64,000 bases of DNA from Gemmata massiliana (GTDB taxonomy: Bacteria > Planctomycetota > Planctomycetia > Gemmatales > Gemmataceae): positions 620,001-684,000 of the forward strand of contig NZ_LR593886.1 of assembly GCF_901538265.1 (NCBI RefSeq), in the 5' to 3' direction. Under the pieces are notes generated by a model. The model was given only the letters and a program-made list of their open reading frames with translations, ran no database searches and was not told the DNA's origin. This document shows positions 34,520 to 42,761 of the stretch, piece by piece (position 1 is the stretch's first letter; each line of letters begins with the position of its first letter). Both the position numbers and the translations under genes were made by a program.

Positions 34520-34951
34520 ATGCTGAATTTTCACTCGGGCCGGTCCCGCGCGACCGGGCTTTGTCTCGCGTTTCTCACCGGTCTCGGTGTTCTCGGTTGC
34601 GGGTCGAAGACGCCCACCGGCGAGGTGTACGGAATCGTCACCTACAAGAACGCTCCCGTATCCGCGGGCACGGTCAAGTTCATCCCGGAGAAGGGGGAAC
34701 CGGTGTCCGCAGACCTGGGACCGGACGGTACGTACCGGGCCACGGGAGTACCGGCCGGGAAAGCCAAGATCGCGATCGAAACGATTCGCTTCAAGAACCT
34801 GACACCGCCTCCAGCGGGAATGGCCAAGATGATGGGCGGGCCGAAGATGCACTACGCGCCGATCCCGGACAAGTACGAGAAGGCCGAAACCGCGGACCTG
34901 TCCGTCGACGTGATCGACGGGAAGAAAGAGTGGAAGATCACTCTGGAGTGA
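34520..34951 (+). CDS. Small lipoprotein paired with DUF1559 protein
   Basis: 143 aa from ATG 34520. TGLCLAFLTGLGVLGCGSK contains the lipobox (V-L-G-C, Cys about 28). The mature part TGEVYGIVTYKNAPVSAGTV...FIPEKGEPVSADLGPDGTYR...GVPAGKAKIAIET is a one-domain beta-sandwich of the carboxypeptidase-regulatory or transthyretin-like kind. The likely site is the periplasmic face of a membrane. It differs in sequence from the lipoprotein at 11031-11468 but has the same design. Confidence 0.75.
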   Translation: MLNFHSGRSRATGLCLAFLTGLGVLGCGSKTPTGEVYGIVTYKNAPVSAGTVKFIPEKGEPVSADLGPDGTYRATGVPAGKAKIAIETIRFKNLTPPPAGMAKMMGGPKMHYAPIPDKYEKAETADLSVDVIDGKKEWKITLE

Positions 34952-34958
34952 ATAAGCC

Positions 34959-34996
34959 GCGTCGCAGGCGCCGACCCGGGTTCGCGCCTGCGACGC
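34959..34996 (+). terminator. Strong hairpin behind the lipoprotein gene
   Basis: A perfect 13-bp stem GCGTCGCAGGCGC with a 12-nt loop starts 7 nt after the stop at 34951. No T-run follows, but the stem is very stable. Confidence 0.6.
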
Positions 34997-35244
34997 CCTC
35001 CGAGTCCACGAAGCGCTTCTTATCTGATCCGCGTTATCCGTGTCATCCGTGGCTCTTCTTGCCGCTTCTCACCGTTACTGCGCGTCCCACACTTCTGCTT
35101 GCTTGTTACACGGGCGCAGAGACCGGCTGCAAACCGTGGCACGGTCTCTGATTGCCATGTTCTTTGCTACTGTCATTGCGATCACTTCTTGCGGCATGGT
35201 ACAACTTTCTCTCTCAATTTGATCATCCGTTCAAGAGGGAACCG

Positions 35245-35481
35245 ATGCTCTGCCCGCACTGCTACGGTAAGCACGTCGTTTTGTTGAGCGGGGCGTGGGC
35301 GCCGTGCCCCGAGTGTGCCGGTATCGGGGAGCTGCACTGCTGCGACGGGCTGCGCGAACAGGAAGAGTGTCAGTACACAATGGTTTCGGATCGCGCGTCC
35401 ACAAACTTCGGACCGGCGCCAGCACCGGAAGCCTTTTCTGCTTCCGAGCCAAAGCCGGCCATTCTTCCTTTCCGCGTCTGA
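35245..35481 (+). CDS. Small zinc-ribbon protein
   Basis: 78 aa from ATG 35245, preceded by GAGGGAACCG. The N-terminal half has two CxxC pairs, MLCPHCYGK and WAPCPECAGIG, plus ELHCCDG, together the pattern of a zinc ribbon or DnaJ-type Cys motif. The C-terminal half is Pro/Ala-rich and probably disordered. Similar small CPHCxxG...CPECxGxG...CCDG proteins are common in this lineage, function unknown. The gap upstream (34997-35244) shows no other gene. Confidence 0.6.
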   Translation: MLCPHCYGKHVVLLSGAWAPCPECAGIGELHCCDGLREQEECQYTMVSDRASTNFGPAPAPEAFSASEPKPAILPFRV

Positions 35482-35492
35482 TGTGGGCTTGT

Positions 35493-36896
35493 CTATTTCT
35501 TCGGCGCCGCGAACTTTCTGAGATCGATTTCGCCGGGATTGGGGTCGGCTGAAAATTTAACAGTGTAATAAGTGTGCGATTCGAGTGCCACCCTGTACTT
35601 AACGGGCGGGCGCTCAGTGCGACTGAACGTCGCCTTGGTGTAACCAGCCACTCCACACGCCGCAAATACTGGGTGGAGGTATTCGCTTGAGTGCTCCTTG
35701 TACGCAATCACGCGGAGTTTCTTCGGTCCCTTCGGGTCGTTGAATGCGCGGCTCAGGTATTTGGTGAGAGCGTCCAGGTTGGAACAGGTGATCTCGGCAA
35801 CCCGATCGTTTATCACTTCGCGAATGGTGTAAGCCGCCGGCCCAGCATCTCCAACTACAACCGCGATGTCTTTTCCCAATTCGGCTGCGGCATCCGCTTC
35901 AGCTTTTTCGCGCTTCGCGTCTTCGAGTTTTTGCTTTTCGGCCTTTAATTCTTCGAGCGTGGTGTCGAGGAGTTGTTTCTGCTTTTCCAGATCCGCGAGC
36001 CGTTTTTCGAGCCGCTTCATTGTGTCTGGTTCTTCGGGCACGGTATTCGTTCCGCCCCGGCTGAGCGGCTCGGTCGCCTGAGCAACGTTTTCCGAGCGCC
36101 CCGTCAGACCGAGCCCCAGTACGCCCGTACCAACGACGAGCACGGCGACTACGGTCGCAGTCATGACCTTCTTCATCCAGAACATGCGAAGCACTCCGTC
36201 GGTTAGCCCGGCCACTGCCGGTGACACACCGGTTGCGGCCAGGGTCGAAGTCGAATAAACCGTTGCGGATCGAACGGTGGCGGCCGCCAACCCGGTCGGT
36301 AGAGCCACTGCTGCACCCACCAATGCGGCCGGAACGCCGTTACCCAGACGTGCCCGAAGCCGCTCGAACGCACGATTGAGGCGTGCGGAGAGCGTTCCTT
36401 CGGGACAGCCGAGGCGCTCGGCCGCTTCGCGCCGCGTTAGCCCCTGTAAGTGGCACAGCACCACCGGTTCGCGATACCGCTCCGGCAGCGCGAGTAGCGC
36501 CGCGTCGAGGTCGAGTTTGTTCTCGGCGGTCCCCGTGGCAGGAGCGGGAGCCTCGTGTTCCATTGGTCCTGTAACGACCGTTCGGCGCCGGTTCGCTCGG
36601 TTCACGTTCCGGGCCGTCATCAGCGCAACTCGATACAGCCACGGACCGAGCGGCGTATTACCGTGCAGGTTCTCGGCCCGGCGGAGCAGGACGAGGAACG
36701 TCGCCTGGAACGCATCTTCTGCGTCCTGGGTGTGGGTGAGTGACCTACGGCATGCGCCCCACACGACCCGCCCGTACCGGCGCACGACTTCCGCGAACGC
36801 GGCCTCGTCGCGTGCGGTCAGGAAGCGGTCGAGGAGGTGCCGATCGGTCGCGGCGTCCGCGCGCTGGTCGCGGAGAATCATCAGAACCCGGTTCAT
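35493..36896 (-). CDS. ECF sigma factor with membrane-anchored C-terminal extension
   Basis: 467 aa from ATG 36896 (GGGGG just upstream). Region 2 (about 20-95) shows FLTARDEAAFAEVVRRYGRV, DAEDAFQATFLVLLRRAENL and PWLYRVALMTARN; region 4 (about 125-175) shows LPERYREPVVLCHLQGLTRR and AERLGCPEGTLSARLNRAFE. After an Ala-rich stretch comes one TM (about 238-258, VMTATVVAVLVVGTGVLGLG), a coiled coil (about 290-340, EKRLADLEKQKQLLDTTLEE) and a periplasmic domain of about 120 residues. Fusing sigma factor, TM and sensor in one chain is a planctomycete trait. It may make a separate anti-sigma factor unnecessary. Confidence 0.9.
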   Translation of the reverse strand: MNRVLMILRDQRADAATDRHLLDRFLTARDEAAFAEVVRRYGRVVWGACRRSLTHTQDAEDAFQATFLVLLRRAENLHGNTPLGPWLYRVALMTARNVNRANRRRTVVTGPMEHEAPAPATGTAENKLDLDAALLALPERYREPVVLCHLQGLTRREAAERLGCPEGTLSARLNRAFERLRARLGNGVPAALVGAAVALPTGLAAATVRSATVYSTSTLAATGVSPAVAGLTDGVLRMFWMKKVMTATVVAVLVVGTGVLGLGLTGRSENVAQATEPLSRGGTNTVPEEPDTMKRLEKRLADLEKQKQLLDTTLEELKAEKQKLEDAKREKAEADAAAELGKDIAVVVGDAGPAAYTIREVINDRVAEITCSNLDALTKYLSRAFNDPKGPKKLRVIAYKEHSSEYLHPVFAACGVAGYTKATFSRTERPPVKYRVALESHTYYTVKFSADPNPGEIDLRKFAAPKK

Positions 36897-37076
36897 GCCC
36901 CCATACTGTCCGGAAATCGCCCCGCGCGTGCAGAAAAAATTGGTGCGAGTCGTAATAGCTCGTGGGGGACGTTTGCTTACCTGTGACCGTGAAAGCCACA
37001 AACGCTGTTGCCCAACTGCCAATCTCACTTACGTTCTGGCGGGACAACGGCCCCGGCGAGAGATAAAACCCACCGC

Positions 37077-37880
37077 ATGAACCCCATCGACTCTCTCTTT
37101 CAGCGGCTCCGCGCCGCGAAACGCGCCGCGTTCATGCCGTTCGTGACCGCCGGCGACCCGGACATTGCGTTCACGCGCGAACTCCTTCCCGCCGTTGCCG
37201 ACGCGGGCGCCGATCTCATGGAGATCGGGTTCCCGTTCTCCGACCCGATCGCTGACGGTCCCGTCATTCAGGCGTCGTACACGCGGGCACTGGCGCAGAA
37301 GCTGAAACTCGCGGACGTCTTCGCCGCACTGCGTGACACCACCGCGCGCCCGGGTTGGAGCGCGCCGCTGGTTTCGATGGCGTCGTACTCGCTGATGTTC
37401 AAAATGGGGCCGGCCGCGTTCATCGACGCGGCGAAGGCGGCCGGCGTGAGCGGCGCCGTGGTGCCGGACGTGCCCGTTGAGGAAGCGGAAGAACTCTCGA
37501 AGCTCGCCGCGGACCGGGATTTTAAGCTCGTTCTGCTGGTCACGCCCACTACGTCGCCGCAGCGCGCGGAGAAAGTGGTGAAGGCGTGCGGCGGGTTCGT
37601 GTACGTCGTGAGCGTGGTGGGCATCACCGGCGCGCGCGAAGCGTTACCCTCCGCACTGCGAGAGCAACTCACCCGGCTCCGGACCATGACCGAGCTTCCG
37701 CTGTGCGTCGGGTTCGGGGTGAGCCGGCCCGAACACGTTCGCGAACTGAAGGAAATCGCCGATGGGGTGATTGTCGGCAGTGCTGTGGTGAAGAAACTGG
37801 AAGCCGCCGGGACCGACCGCGCGAAGGGGCTGGCCGACGTGAAGCAGTTGGTGAGCGAATTGCGCGGCGCGCTAGGATAG
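37077..37880 (+). CDS. trpA: Tryptophan synthase alpha subunit
   Basis: 267 aa, the usual length. It cleaves indole-3-glycerol phosphate to indole and glyceraldehyde 3-phosphate, passing indole to TrpB. The signature LMEIGFPFSDPIADGP places the catalytic Glu at 49 and Asp at 60, the same numbers as in E. coli TrpA. FVTAGDP, the phosphate-binding GFGVSRPEHV and ADGVIVGSAVVKKL also match. No trpB or other trp gene is adjacent, so this is a stand-alone trpA. It is divergent from the ECF sigma gene and is followed directly by a palindromic repeat. Confidence 0.96.
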   Translation: MNPIDSLFQRLRAAKRAAFMPFVTAGDPDIAFTRELLPAVADAGADLMEIGFPFSDPIADGPVIQASYTRALAQKLKLADVFAALRDTTARPGWSAPLVSMASYSLMFKMGPAAFIDAAKAAGVSGAVVPDVPVEEAEELSKLAADRDFKLVLLVTPTTSPQRAEKVVKACGGFVYVVSVVGITGAREALPSALREQLTRLRTMTELPLCVGFGVSRPEHVRELKEIADGVIVGSAVVKKLEAAGTDRAKGLADVKQLVSELRGALG

Positions 37881-37885
37881 GCTTG

Positions 37886-37965
37886 TTTTCTGTAGCCGGC
37901 CTCTGCGAGGCCGGTGAGCCACAGACAGCGGATCTCCCGGCCTCGCAGAGGCCGGCTACAGAAAA
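37886..37965. repeat. Perfect 29-bp inverted repeat, MITE-like (family B)
   Basis: Arms 37886-37914 and 37937-37965 are perfect 29-nt reverse complements (TTTTCTGTAGCCGGCCTCTG...), separated by 22 nt. Each arm is itself a palindrome (CCGGCCTC-TGC-GAGGCCGG), so the element can fold as a hairpin or as two hairpins in a cruciform. It starts 6 nt after the trpA stop and could terminate trpA. The nested, perfect symmetry suggests a recently mobilised non-autonomous element. Confidence 0.75.
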
Positions 37966-38024
37966 TCATCGGGTGTCGGAGCGCCGGTGTACCCGATTGT
38001 GGCGGGTTTCACACCGATTCGCAC

Positions 38025-38903
38025 TTACGGGCGCGGGCCTTCCAGTTCCTGAAGTGCCTCGATGAACAGGTCCGGCGGGTCGATGACGGAGTCCCCGTTC
38101 TTCAGCGTGATGAACGGGTGCCACATTCCCTGCCACACCCAGAACACGTCGTCGGTGATCGGGTAGGCGTGTTCGCGGAAGTTTTCCGTCGCGAACAGGT
38201 GCAGCCCGTGAACGTTCTTGATCGCGGGGAACGACACCGGCCACACGGCCAGTTCCTCGCGGCTCGGGATCGCGACCCAGAACCCCGCGGGCGAGTCCGG
38301 CATCAGTTCTTCCAGCAGCAGCGCGCGGGTCGCGTCGTAGCTGTCGCCGGTGTGCCCGATGTAGATATCGTGCTCGGGTGACGCGCGCTCGAAGAAATCG
38401 GCCGGGGTCGCGGTCCGCAGGTTTTCGAGTGCGACATCGAGCAGGTCTTCGCCGCGCTTGCGGCTCCGCTTCAGCATCTCGTCGGTGACGAACGCCATCG
38501 TCTGCGGGAAATCGACCACGAGTGTGATTTCGAGTCCGGTGCCGGGGAGCGGGATGCCCCACGGGTGTGCGACGGTGCGGTCGAAGGGGCGCCCCAGGCG
38601 CGGGCGCAGACGGTCGAGGATCGTGGTGAGGTCGTTCGGGATGTCGGGCGCAGCGACAGCGCGTGCGAGACGATCGAGGAACGAGTGGATCATTTCCGGC
38701 CACTCGGCCGGCTCCGCGGCGCGCACGCGGCGGTGCAAGTTGCTCAGCCCAATGTACTGCTCGTCGCCCCCCTCCGGCGGGCGGACGTTCACGCCGTTCT
38801 GTTCCCAGCCGACGATGGTGTACCCGTCGCTCGCGAGCCGCGCGCTAACGGCCGCCCGGAAGTCTTCGGGGAAGTGAGAAACGGGTTCGTCGGCAGCGGA
38901 CAC
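38025..38903 (-). CDS. DUF1444-like protein
   Basis: 292 aa, soluble. The order ENLRTATPADFF, then HDIYIGHTGDSYDATRALLL and EELMPDSPAGFWVAIPSREE resembles the DUF1444 (UPF0354, YtpQ) family, which has NVRSLST...TNDGYDASRIL...AVAVPHQDVLII in the same order. YtpQ-like proteins have no known function. The N-terminal 90 residues also fit (LHRRVRAAEPAEWPEMIHSF). The start is 17 bp upstream of the neighbouring UspA gene's end on the same strand; whether they are cotranscribed is unclear. Confidence 0.55.
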   Translation of the reverse strand: MSAADEPVSHFPEDFRAAVSARLASDGYTIVGWEQNGVNVRPPEGGDEQYIGLSNLHRRVRAAEPAEWPEMIHSFLDRLARAVAAPDIPNDLTTILDRLRPRLGRPFDRTVAHPWGIPLPGTGLEITLVVDFPQTMAFVTDEMLKRSRKRGEDLLDVALENLRTATPADFFERASPEHDIYIGHTGDSYDATRALLLEELMPDSPAGFWVAIPSREELAVWPVSFPAIKNVHGLHLFATENFREHAYPITDDVFWVWQGMWHPFITLKNGDSVIDPPDLFIEALQELEGPRP

Positions 38904-38919
38904 TTAGAGCCTCCTGCGA

Positions 38920-39351
38920 TCAGGCGCGAGCGGCAACCGGCCGCTCCGGACCCGCCGCGCCCTTCGGCAACTTCACCACCATTACGGAGCACGAAGCCTC
39001 GCGCGTCACGCGCTCGGCCACGCTGCCCATCACGAGCCGGTCGGCCCCGGCGCGCCCGTGCGTGCCGATCACGATCACGTCGATCCCGGCGTCGGCTGCG
39101 TACCGGGTGATCTCGGTCGCCGGGTCACCCTCTAATAGTACGTGGCTCACCGGGATCTTCGGGTTCGCGGGGCGCACCTGTTCCAGTTGGTCCCGCCAGT
39201 GCGCCGCGGAGTCGGGCGCGCCGGGCGCGTGGACGTACACCACGGTCAAGCTCGCACCGGACGCCTCGGCCAGCCCGACCGCGTGGAAGTACGCCTGGTT
39301 CGAGTAGCTCGAAAAATCGGTCGGGTACAGGATGCGCGTGACGCGGATCAT
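38920..39351 (-). CDS. Universal stress protein (UspA family)
   Basis: 143 aa, one Usp domain. ILYPTDFSSYSNQAYFHAVG at the start and DVIVIGTHGRAGADRLVMGS followed by VAERVTREASCSVMVVK at the end contain the ATP-binding motif G-x2-G-x9-G-S/T (GTHGRAGADRLVMGS). Such cytosolic proteins bind ATP and are induced by stress. It lies upstream of the DUF1444-like gene on the same strand with a 16-bp gap, suggesting a two-gene unit. Confidence 0.9.
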   Translation of the reverse strand: MIRVTRILYPTDFSSYSNQAYFHAVGLAEASGASLTVVYVHAPGAPDSAAHWRDQLEQVRPANPKIPVSHVLLEGDPATEITRYAADAGIDVIVIGTHGRAGADRLVMGSVAERVTREASCSVMVVKLPKGAAGPERPVAARA

Positions 39352-39755
39352 TAGTTGGCCCCGCGAAGTCAGGTGGCCCGGTCAACGACCACCGCTCCTA
39401 TCGTACCAACGGAACCGGACGAAGGAAGGCGGGAACTGCGGTTGGTGAACATCACCCGCAAGGGCGGTGGGTGGACTCAAGGACAACAGATGTGCTTATC
39501 GAGGTGTGGTGTGGACGCGCCCGACAAGAGGCAACCCACCCACCGCCCTTGCGGACAGGGTTCACCAATCTGGCACTTTGTGGGAATTGGCGAAGTGGGG
39601 GAAACTCGCCTGAGCGTCCGATTGGCTCGCGAAATTTCCTAAATCGCCGTGCTTTCCACAGCATATAAAGGGCGCGCAAGTCCGTTTAATCCAATCAATC
39701 TATCTCTGCCGATTGTAACAGTGTATGTGTGCGTTCCACGATTTGAGGCGCGGAC
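39352..39755. other. Intergenic region holding a palindromic element
   Basis: 404 bp between the divergent uspA-like and BBP7 genes. Most of the middle is the inverted repeat at 39442-39568. The 3' part (39660-39755) is AT-rich (ATATAAAGGGC, TTTAATCCAATCAATCTATC) and likely holds the BBP7 promoter. The short open frames spanning the repeat show no protein features. Confidence 0.45.
39442..39568. repeat. Imperfect 33-bp inverted repeat, MITE-like (family C)
   Basis: Arms 39442-39474 (TTGGTGAACATCACCCGCAA...) and 39536-39568 are reverse complements with about five clustered mismatches; the arms share CCGCAAGGGCGGTGGGTGG exactly. The 61-nt centre has no symmetry. Terminal inverted repeats with a unique centre and no transposase fit a MITE. 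It lies between divergent genes. Confidence 0.65.
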
Positions 39756-41087
39756 ATGCGGTATCGGTTGTGTGTGACTACAGCGACGCTCGTGTTGCTT
39801 GTAGTCGGCGCACGCGCCGATGAGTACGCAGTGCCGGCGTGGGAGTTACCGCCCCCAAATACCGACCCTTTCAGCACACCGTTTTTTCAACCGTCGAATT
39901 CGTCAGAGCACTCTCCCAACGTGCGGAACTCGGCACTCGTGGACGCCGTTACCACGCACGATCCGCGTGCGGTGACATTGCCCTCCGAGGTCGTTGGGGC
40001 GCGTGCCTGTTGTTGCAACTACACGACGTGGGCCATAATGGAGTTACTGATCGGGCGCACGCGCGGGCCGAGTGTCGCGCCTATCGTGACGACCGGCCCG
40101 GTGTCTGCGGGTGCGTTTGCAGGCGCGATCGGCCAGCCAACCACGCTACCATTATTTGGCGGGAAACGGATTCTCGACGACTGGCGCAGTGGCCTGCGCA
40201 TCGAACTCGGAGCGTGGTTGGACAGCAGCCAGCAGAGTGGCATCGGGCTTCGCTTTTACTCGCTGTTTACAGCCAACGAGCAGTTCCGCTCGGCCTCTAA
40301 CAACCGGATCGTTATCAATGTTCCGCAATCAGTGAGTGCCGGGCCGATCGCGATTCAGATCCCCGCGTTCGTGAACTTCCCCGGAGCGAGTACCGGGCGC
40401 GCCGCGGCCAGTGCCGAGACGATGTTCGCGGGTGGTGACGTGAACTGGCGCTACCTGATCAATCGGAACGAGTGGGGCCGCGTGGACACGCTCGTGGGCT
40501 ACCGGCAACTGCACCTCGTGGACTCGCTCGGGTCGAATTTCAACGTCGCGTCCACCGCACCGGCCAGCGAATCGTTCCTCGCGTCCCCGCAGTACGCAGG
40601 GGCCGACAGCGTACATACACGGGACAATTTCTACGGCCCGCAACTCGGGTTGTGCGCCTCGGTTGGTGTGGGGCGCTTTTGGGTCGAGGGGCACGCGACG
40701 GGCGCGTTGGGGGTGACAGAGAGTTCACTGGATTTCGCACGCTCGCGAACGGGTGTTGTTGCGTCGAACCCGGCCGCGATGCTCGCCACGCTCGGCGCAC
40801 CGGCCTCCGCCACGAACACCGTGATGGCCGCAGCGACGAATCACGTGCCGACGATGCAATCGAACGTGGCGAATCGGTTGTCGTACTTCGGAGTGGTGGG
40901 CGAGGGTGGTGTGCGGGTGAACTGGCGCGCCACGGATCACGTTCGCTTCACGGCCGGGTACAGCTTCCTTTACTGGAACAACGTGCGCCGGGCGCAAGAG
41001 ATGTTCATACTCGGTCCCGTGCTGCGACCGCAAGCGATCGACTTCACCACGCACCTGTTCAGCGTGGGGCTGGATCTGCGCTTCTGA
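39756..41087 (+). CDS. BBP7-type outer-membrane beta-barrel protein
   Basis: 443 aa. Signal peptide (about 1-21, LVLLVVGARA). A short N-terminal domain with ACCCNYTTW is followed by a barrel: RSGLRIELGAWLDSSQQSGI, GLRFYSLFTANEQF, GGDVNWRYLINRNEWGRVDT, LVGYRQLHLVDSLGSNFNVA, FYGPQLGLCASVGVGRFWVE, and a terminal HLFSVGLDLRF with the closing Phe. This is the BBP7 (Pfam 07585) pattern, restricted mostly to planctomycetes. Probably an outer-membrane porin or structural protein. Confidence 0.8.
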   Translation: MRYRLCVTTATLVLLVVGARADEYAVPAWELPPPNTDPFSTPFFQPSNSSEHSPNVRNSALVDAVTTHDPRAVTLPSEVVGARACCCNYTTWAIMELLIGRTRGPSVAPIVTTGPVSAGAFAGAIGQPTTLPLFGGKRILDDWRSGLRIELGAWLDSSQQSGIGLRFYSLFTANEQFRSASNNRIVINVPQSVSAGPIAIQIPAFVNFPGASTGRAAASAETMFAGGDVNWRYLINRNEWGRVDTLVGYRQLHLVDSLGSNFNVASTAPASESFLASPQYAGADSVHTRDNFYGPQLGLCASVGVGRFWVEGHATGALGVTESSLDFARSRTGVVASNPAAMLATLGAPASATNTVMAAATNHVPTMQSNVANRLSYFGVVGEGGVRVNWRATDHVRFTAGYSFLYWNNVRRAQEMFILGPVLRPQAIDFTTHLFSVGLDLRF

Positions 41088-41219
41088 TCTCGCATCGGTA
41101 GCGATTCACGTCAGCTTCCCACTTCGAGAAAGTTTTGTAACAGCGCTCCTACTGAGCTACCGAACCCGCCGAAGCCCAATTACAACCCTCAAATCGCCCA
41201 TCATCTCTGGAGAGTGCTG

Positions 41220-41741
41220 ATGAAGACGGTGCGTTGTTTCTGTGCGGTCGCGTTGGTGGCCGCACTGGTAGCTCCCGCAGCGCGCGGGCAGGATGCTCCC
41301 AAACCCGGTCCGGAGCACGAGATCCTCAAGAAGCAGGAGGGCAACTGGGATCTCGTGATGAAGTTCGGTGGGGGCGAATCCAAGGGGACCGTGACGTACA
41401 AAATGGACCTCGGCGGGCTGTGGCTGTCCGGGGCTCTGGAGAGCGAACTCTTCGGCACGAAGTTCCAGGGTCGGAGCCTCGAAACCTACGACGCCGCCAA
41501 GAAGAAGTACATCAGCGTGTGGGTGGACAGCATGGGCACCCAACCGATGGTGATGGAAGGCACCTACGACAAAGACAAGAAAACGCTGACGTTGACCGGC
41601 GAGCACCCCGGACAGGACGGCAAACCGGCGAAGTGGAAGTCGGTGACCACGCTGACGGACGACAACACGATCAACTTCAGTATGTTCGTGGGCGACGACA
41701 AAGAACCGATGTTCACGATCGTCTACAAGCGGAAGAAATAA
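41220..41741 (+). CDS. Secreted DUF1579-like protein
   Basis: 173 aa from ATG 41220 (GGAG 7 nt upstream). Signal peptide to about residue 24 (VAPAARG-QDAP). EHEILKKQEGNWDLVMKFGG, then DLGGLWLSGALESELFGTKF, RSLETYDAAKKKYISVWVDS and MEGTYDKDKKTLTLTGEHP follow the DUF1579 lipocalin-like layout, in which residues G-x-W-D and the WVDSM segment are typical. Function unknown. A canonical terminator follows at 41764. Confidence 0.8.
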   Translation: MKTVRCFCAVALVAALVAPAARGQDAPKPGPEHEILKKQEGNWDLVMKFGGGESKGTVTYKMDLGGLWLSGALESELFGTKFQGRSLETYDAAKKKYISVWVDSMGTQPMVMEGTYDKDKKTLTLTGEHPGQDGKPAKWKSVTTLTDDNTINFSMFVGDDKEPMFTIVYKRKK

Positions 41742-41763
41742 CTCGGGCGCAGCGCACGTGTGG

Positions 41764-41792
41764 CCCAGGCCCGTTGGCCTGGGTTTTTGTTT
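41764..41792 (+). terminator. Canonical Rho-independent terminator
   Basis: A perfect 8-bp stem CCCAGGCC/GGCCTGGG with loop CGTT is followed directly by TTTTTGTTTT, 22 nt after the DUF1579 stop. This is the clearest intrinsic terminator in the window. Confidence 0.85.
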
Positions 41793-41855
41793 TGGTACGC
41801 CTCACTGCACCCGCTTTATACTGCGGCATCGCTTCACTTCGCCGCAGGTGCTTTC

Positions 41856-42758
41856 ATGTCCGTCACTCGTCGCGAGTTCGTTGCGTCCGCTCTCGCACTT
41901 CCTTTGGCTAACAACGCTCGCTCGGGCGAGACGAAACATCCGGTCGTTGTGGATACGCACCTCCATTGTTTCGCGGGGAAGGGCGACCCCAAGTTCCCCT
42001 ATCACAAAGACGGACCGTACCAACCCGCGGACCCGGCCACACCGGAGCACCTGTTGAAGTGCATGGCCGAGGCCGGAGTTGATTACGCGATCATCGTTCA
42101 CCCGGAGCCGTATCAGGACGACCACCGGTACCTCGAACACTGCCTCACTATTGGCAAAGGGAAGCTCAAAGGAACGTGCTTGTTCTTCGCGGGGCGCGAG
42201 GGTTCGGCCGAGAAGCTGAAGGAGCTGGCGAAGAAGGTGCCGCTCGTTGCGGGGCGAATTCACGCCTACAACCCGGACCGCCTTCCGCCGTTCGGGAAAC
42301 CGGAACTTACGGCACTCTGGAAGCAAATCGCTGAACTCGGACTCGCGGTCCAACTTCACTTCGAGCCGAAATACGCAGAAGGTTTCGAGTCGCTCATCAA
42401 GGAGTTCAAAAGCACCCGCGTCCTGATCGATCACTTGGGGCGCCCGTTTCAGGGCGCTGCGAAGGAATACGAGCGCGTGCTGAGTTGGGCCAAGTACGCG
42501 AACGTGGTGATGAAGTTATCGAGCGTGCCGGACAAAAAGGCGTACCCACATCGCGACCCACAGCCTGTGGTGAAGCAGCTCACCGAGGAGTTCGGCGCGG
42601 ACCGGTTAATGTTCGGTGGCGGTTACAACGAGAAGGCGACTGGTAAGAGCTACCGTGCCGAACGCGAGCGAGTCGCCGGATTACTGGCGCACTTGAGCGA
42701 CGCGGACCGCGCGAAGATTTTCGGCGGCACCGCTGCGAAGCTGTTCAAGTTGGGGTGA
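41856..42758 (+). CDS. Metal-dependent amidohydrolase (amidohydrolase 2 / TIM-barrel type) with Tat-like signal
   Basis: 300 aa from ATG 41856. The start SVTRREFVASALALPLANNA looks like a Tat signal (RREFV). VVVDTHLHCFAG gives the HxH metal ligands; AIIVHPEPYQDDHRYLEHCL, AVQLHFEPKYAEG and RVLIDHLGRPF supply further His/Asp ligands; LMFGGGYNE at the C-terminus replaces the more usual FGSD. Amidohydrolase-2 members act on lactones, decarboxylation substrates or hydroxylated rings; the substrate here is unknown. It lies 3 bp before the next gene, so the two may be co-expressed. Confidence 0.8.
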   Translation: MSVTRREFVASALALPLANNARSGETKHPVVVDTHLHCFAGKGDPKFPYHKDGPYQPADPATPEHLLKCMAEAGVDYAIIVHPEPYQDDHRYLEHCLTIGKGKLKGTCLFFAGREGSAEKLKELAKKVPLVAGRIHAYNPDRLPPFGKPELTALWKQIAELGLAVQLHFEPKYAEGFESLIKEFKSTRVLIDHLGRPFQGAAKEYERVLSWAKYANVVMKLSSVPDKKAYPHRDPQPVVKQLTEEFGADRLMFGGGYNEKATGKSYRAERERVAGLLAHLSDADRAKIFGGTAAKLFKLG

Positions 42759-42761
42759 GCG

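Noticed and set aside
35152-35244. 31-codon extension of the small zinc-ribbon protein
   Set aside because: The ATG at 35245 has GAGGGAACCG upstream and starts directly at the Cys motif; the extension is hydrophobic with no ribosome site.
39452-39679. Short open frames across the family C repeat (75 and 65 codons)
   Set aside because: They are opened by the inverted repeat and have no ribosome site or protein feature.
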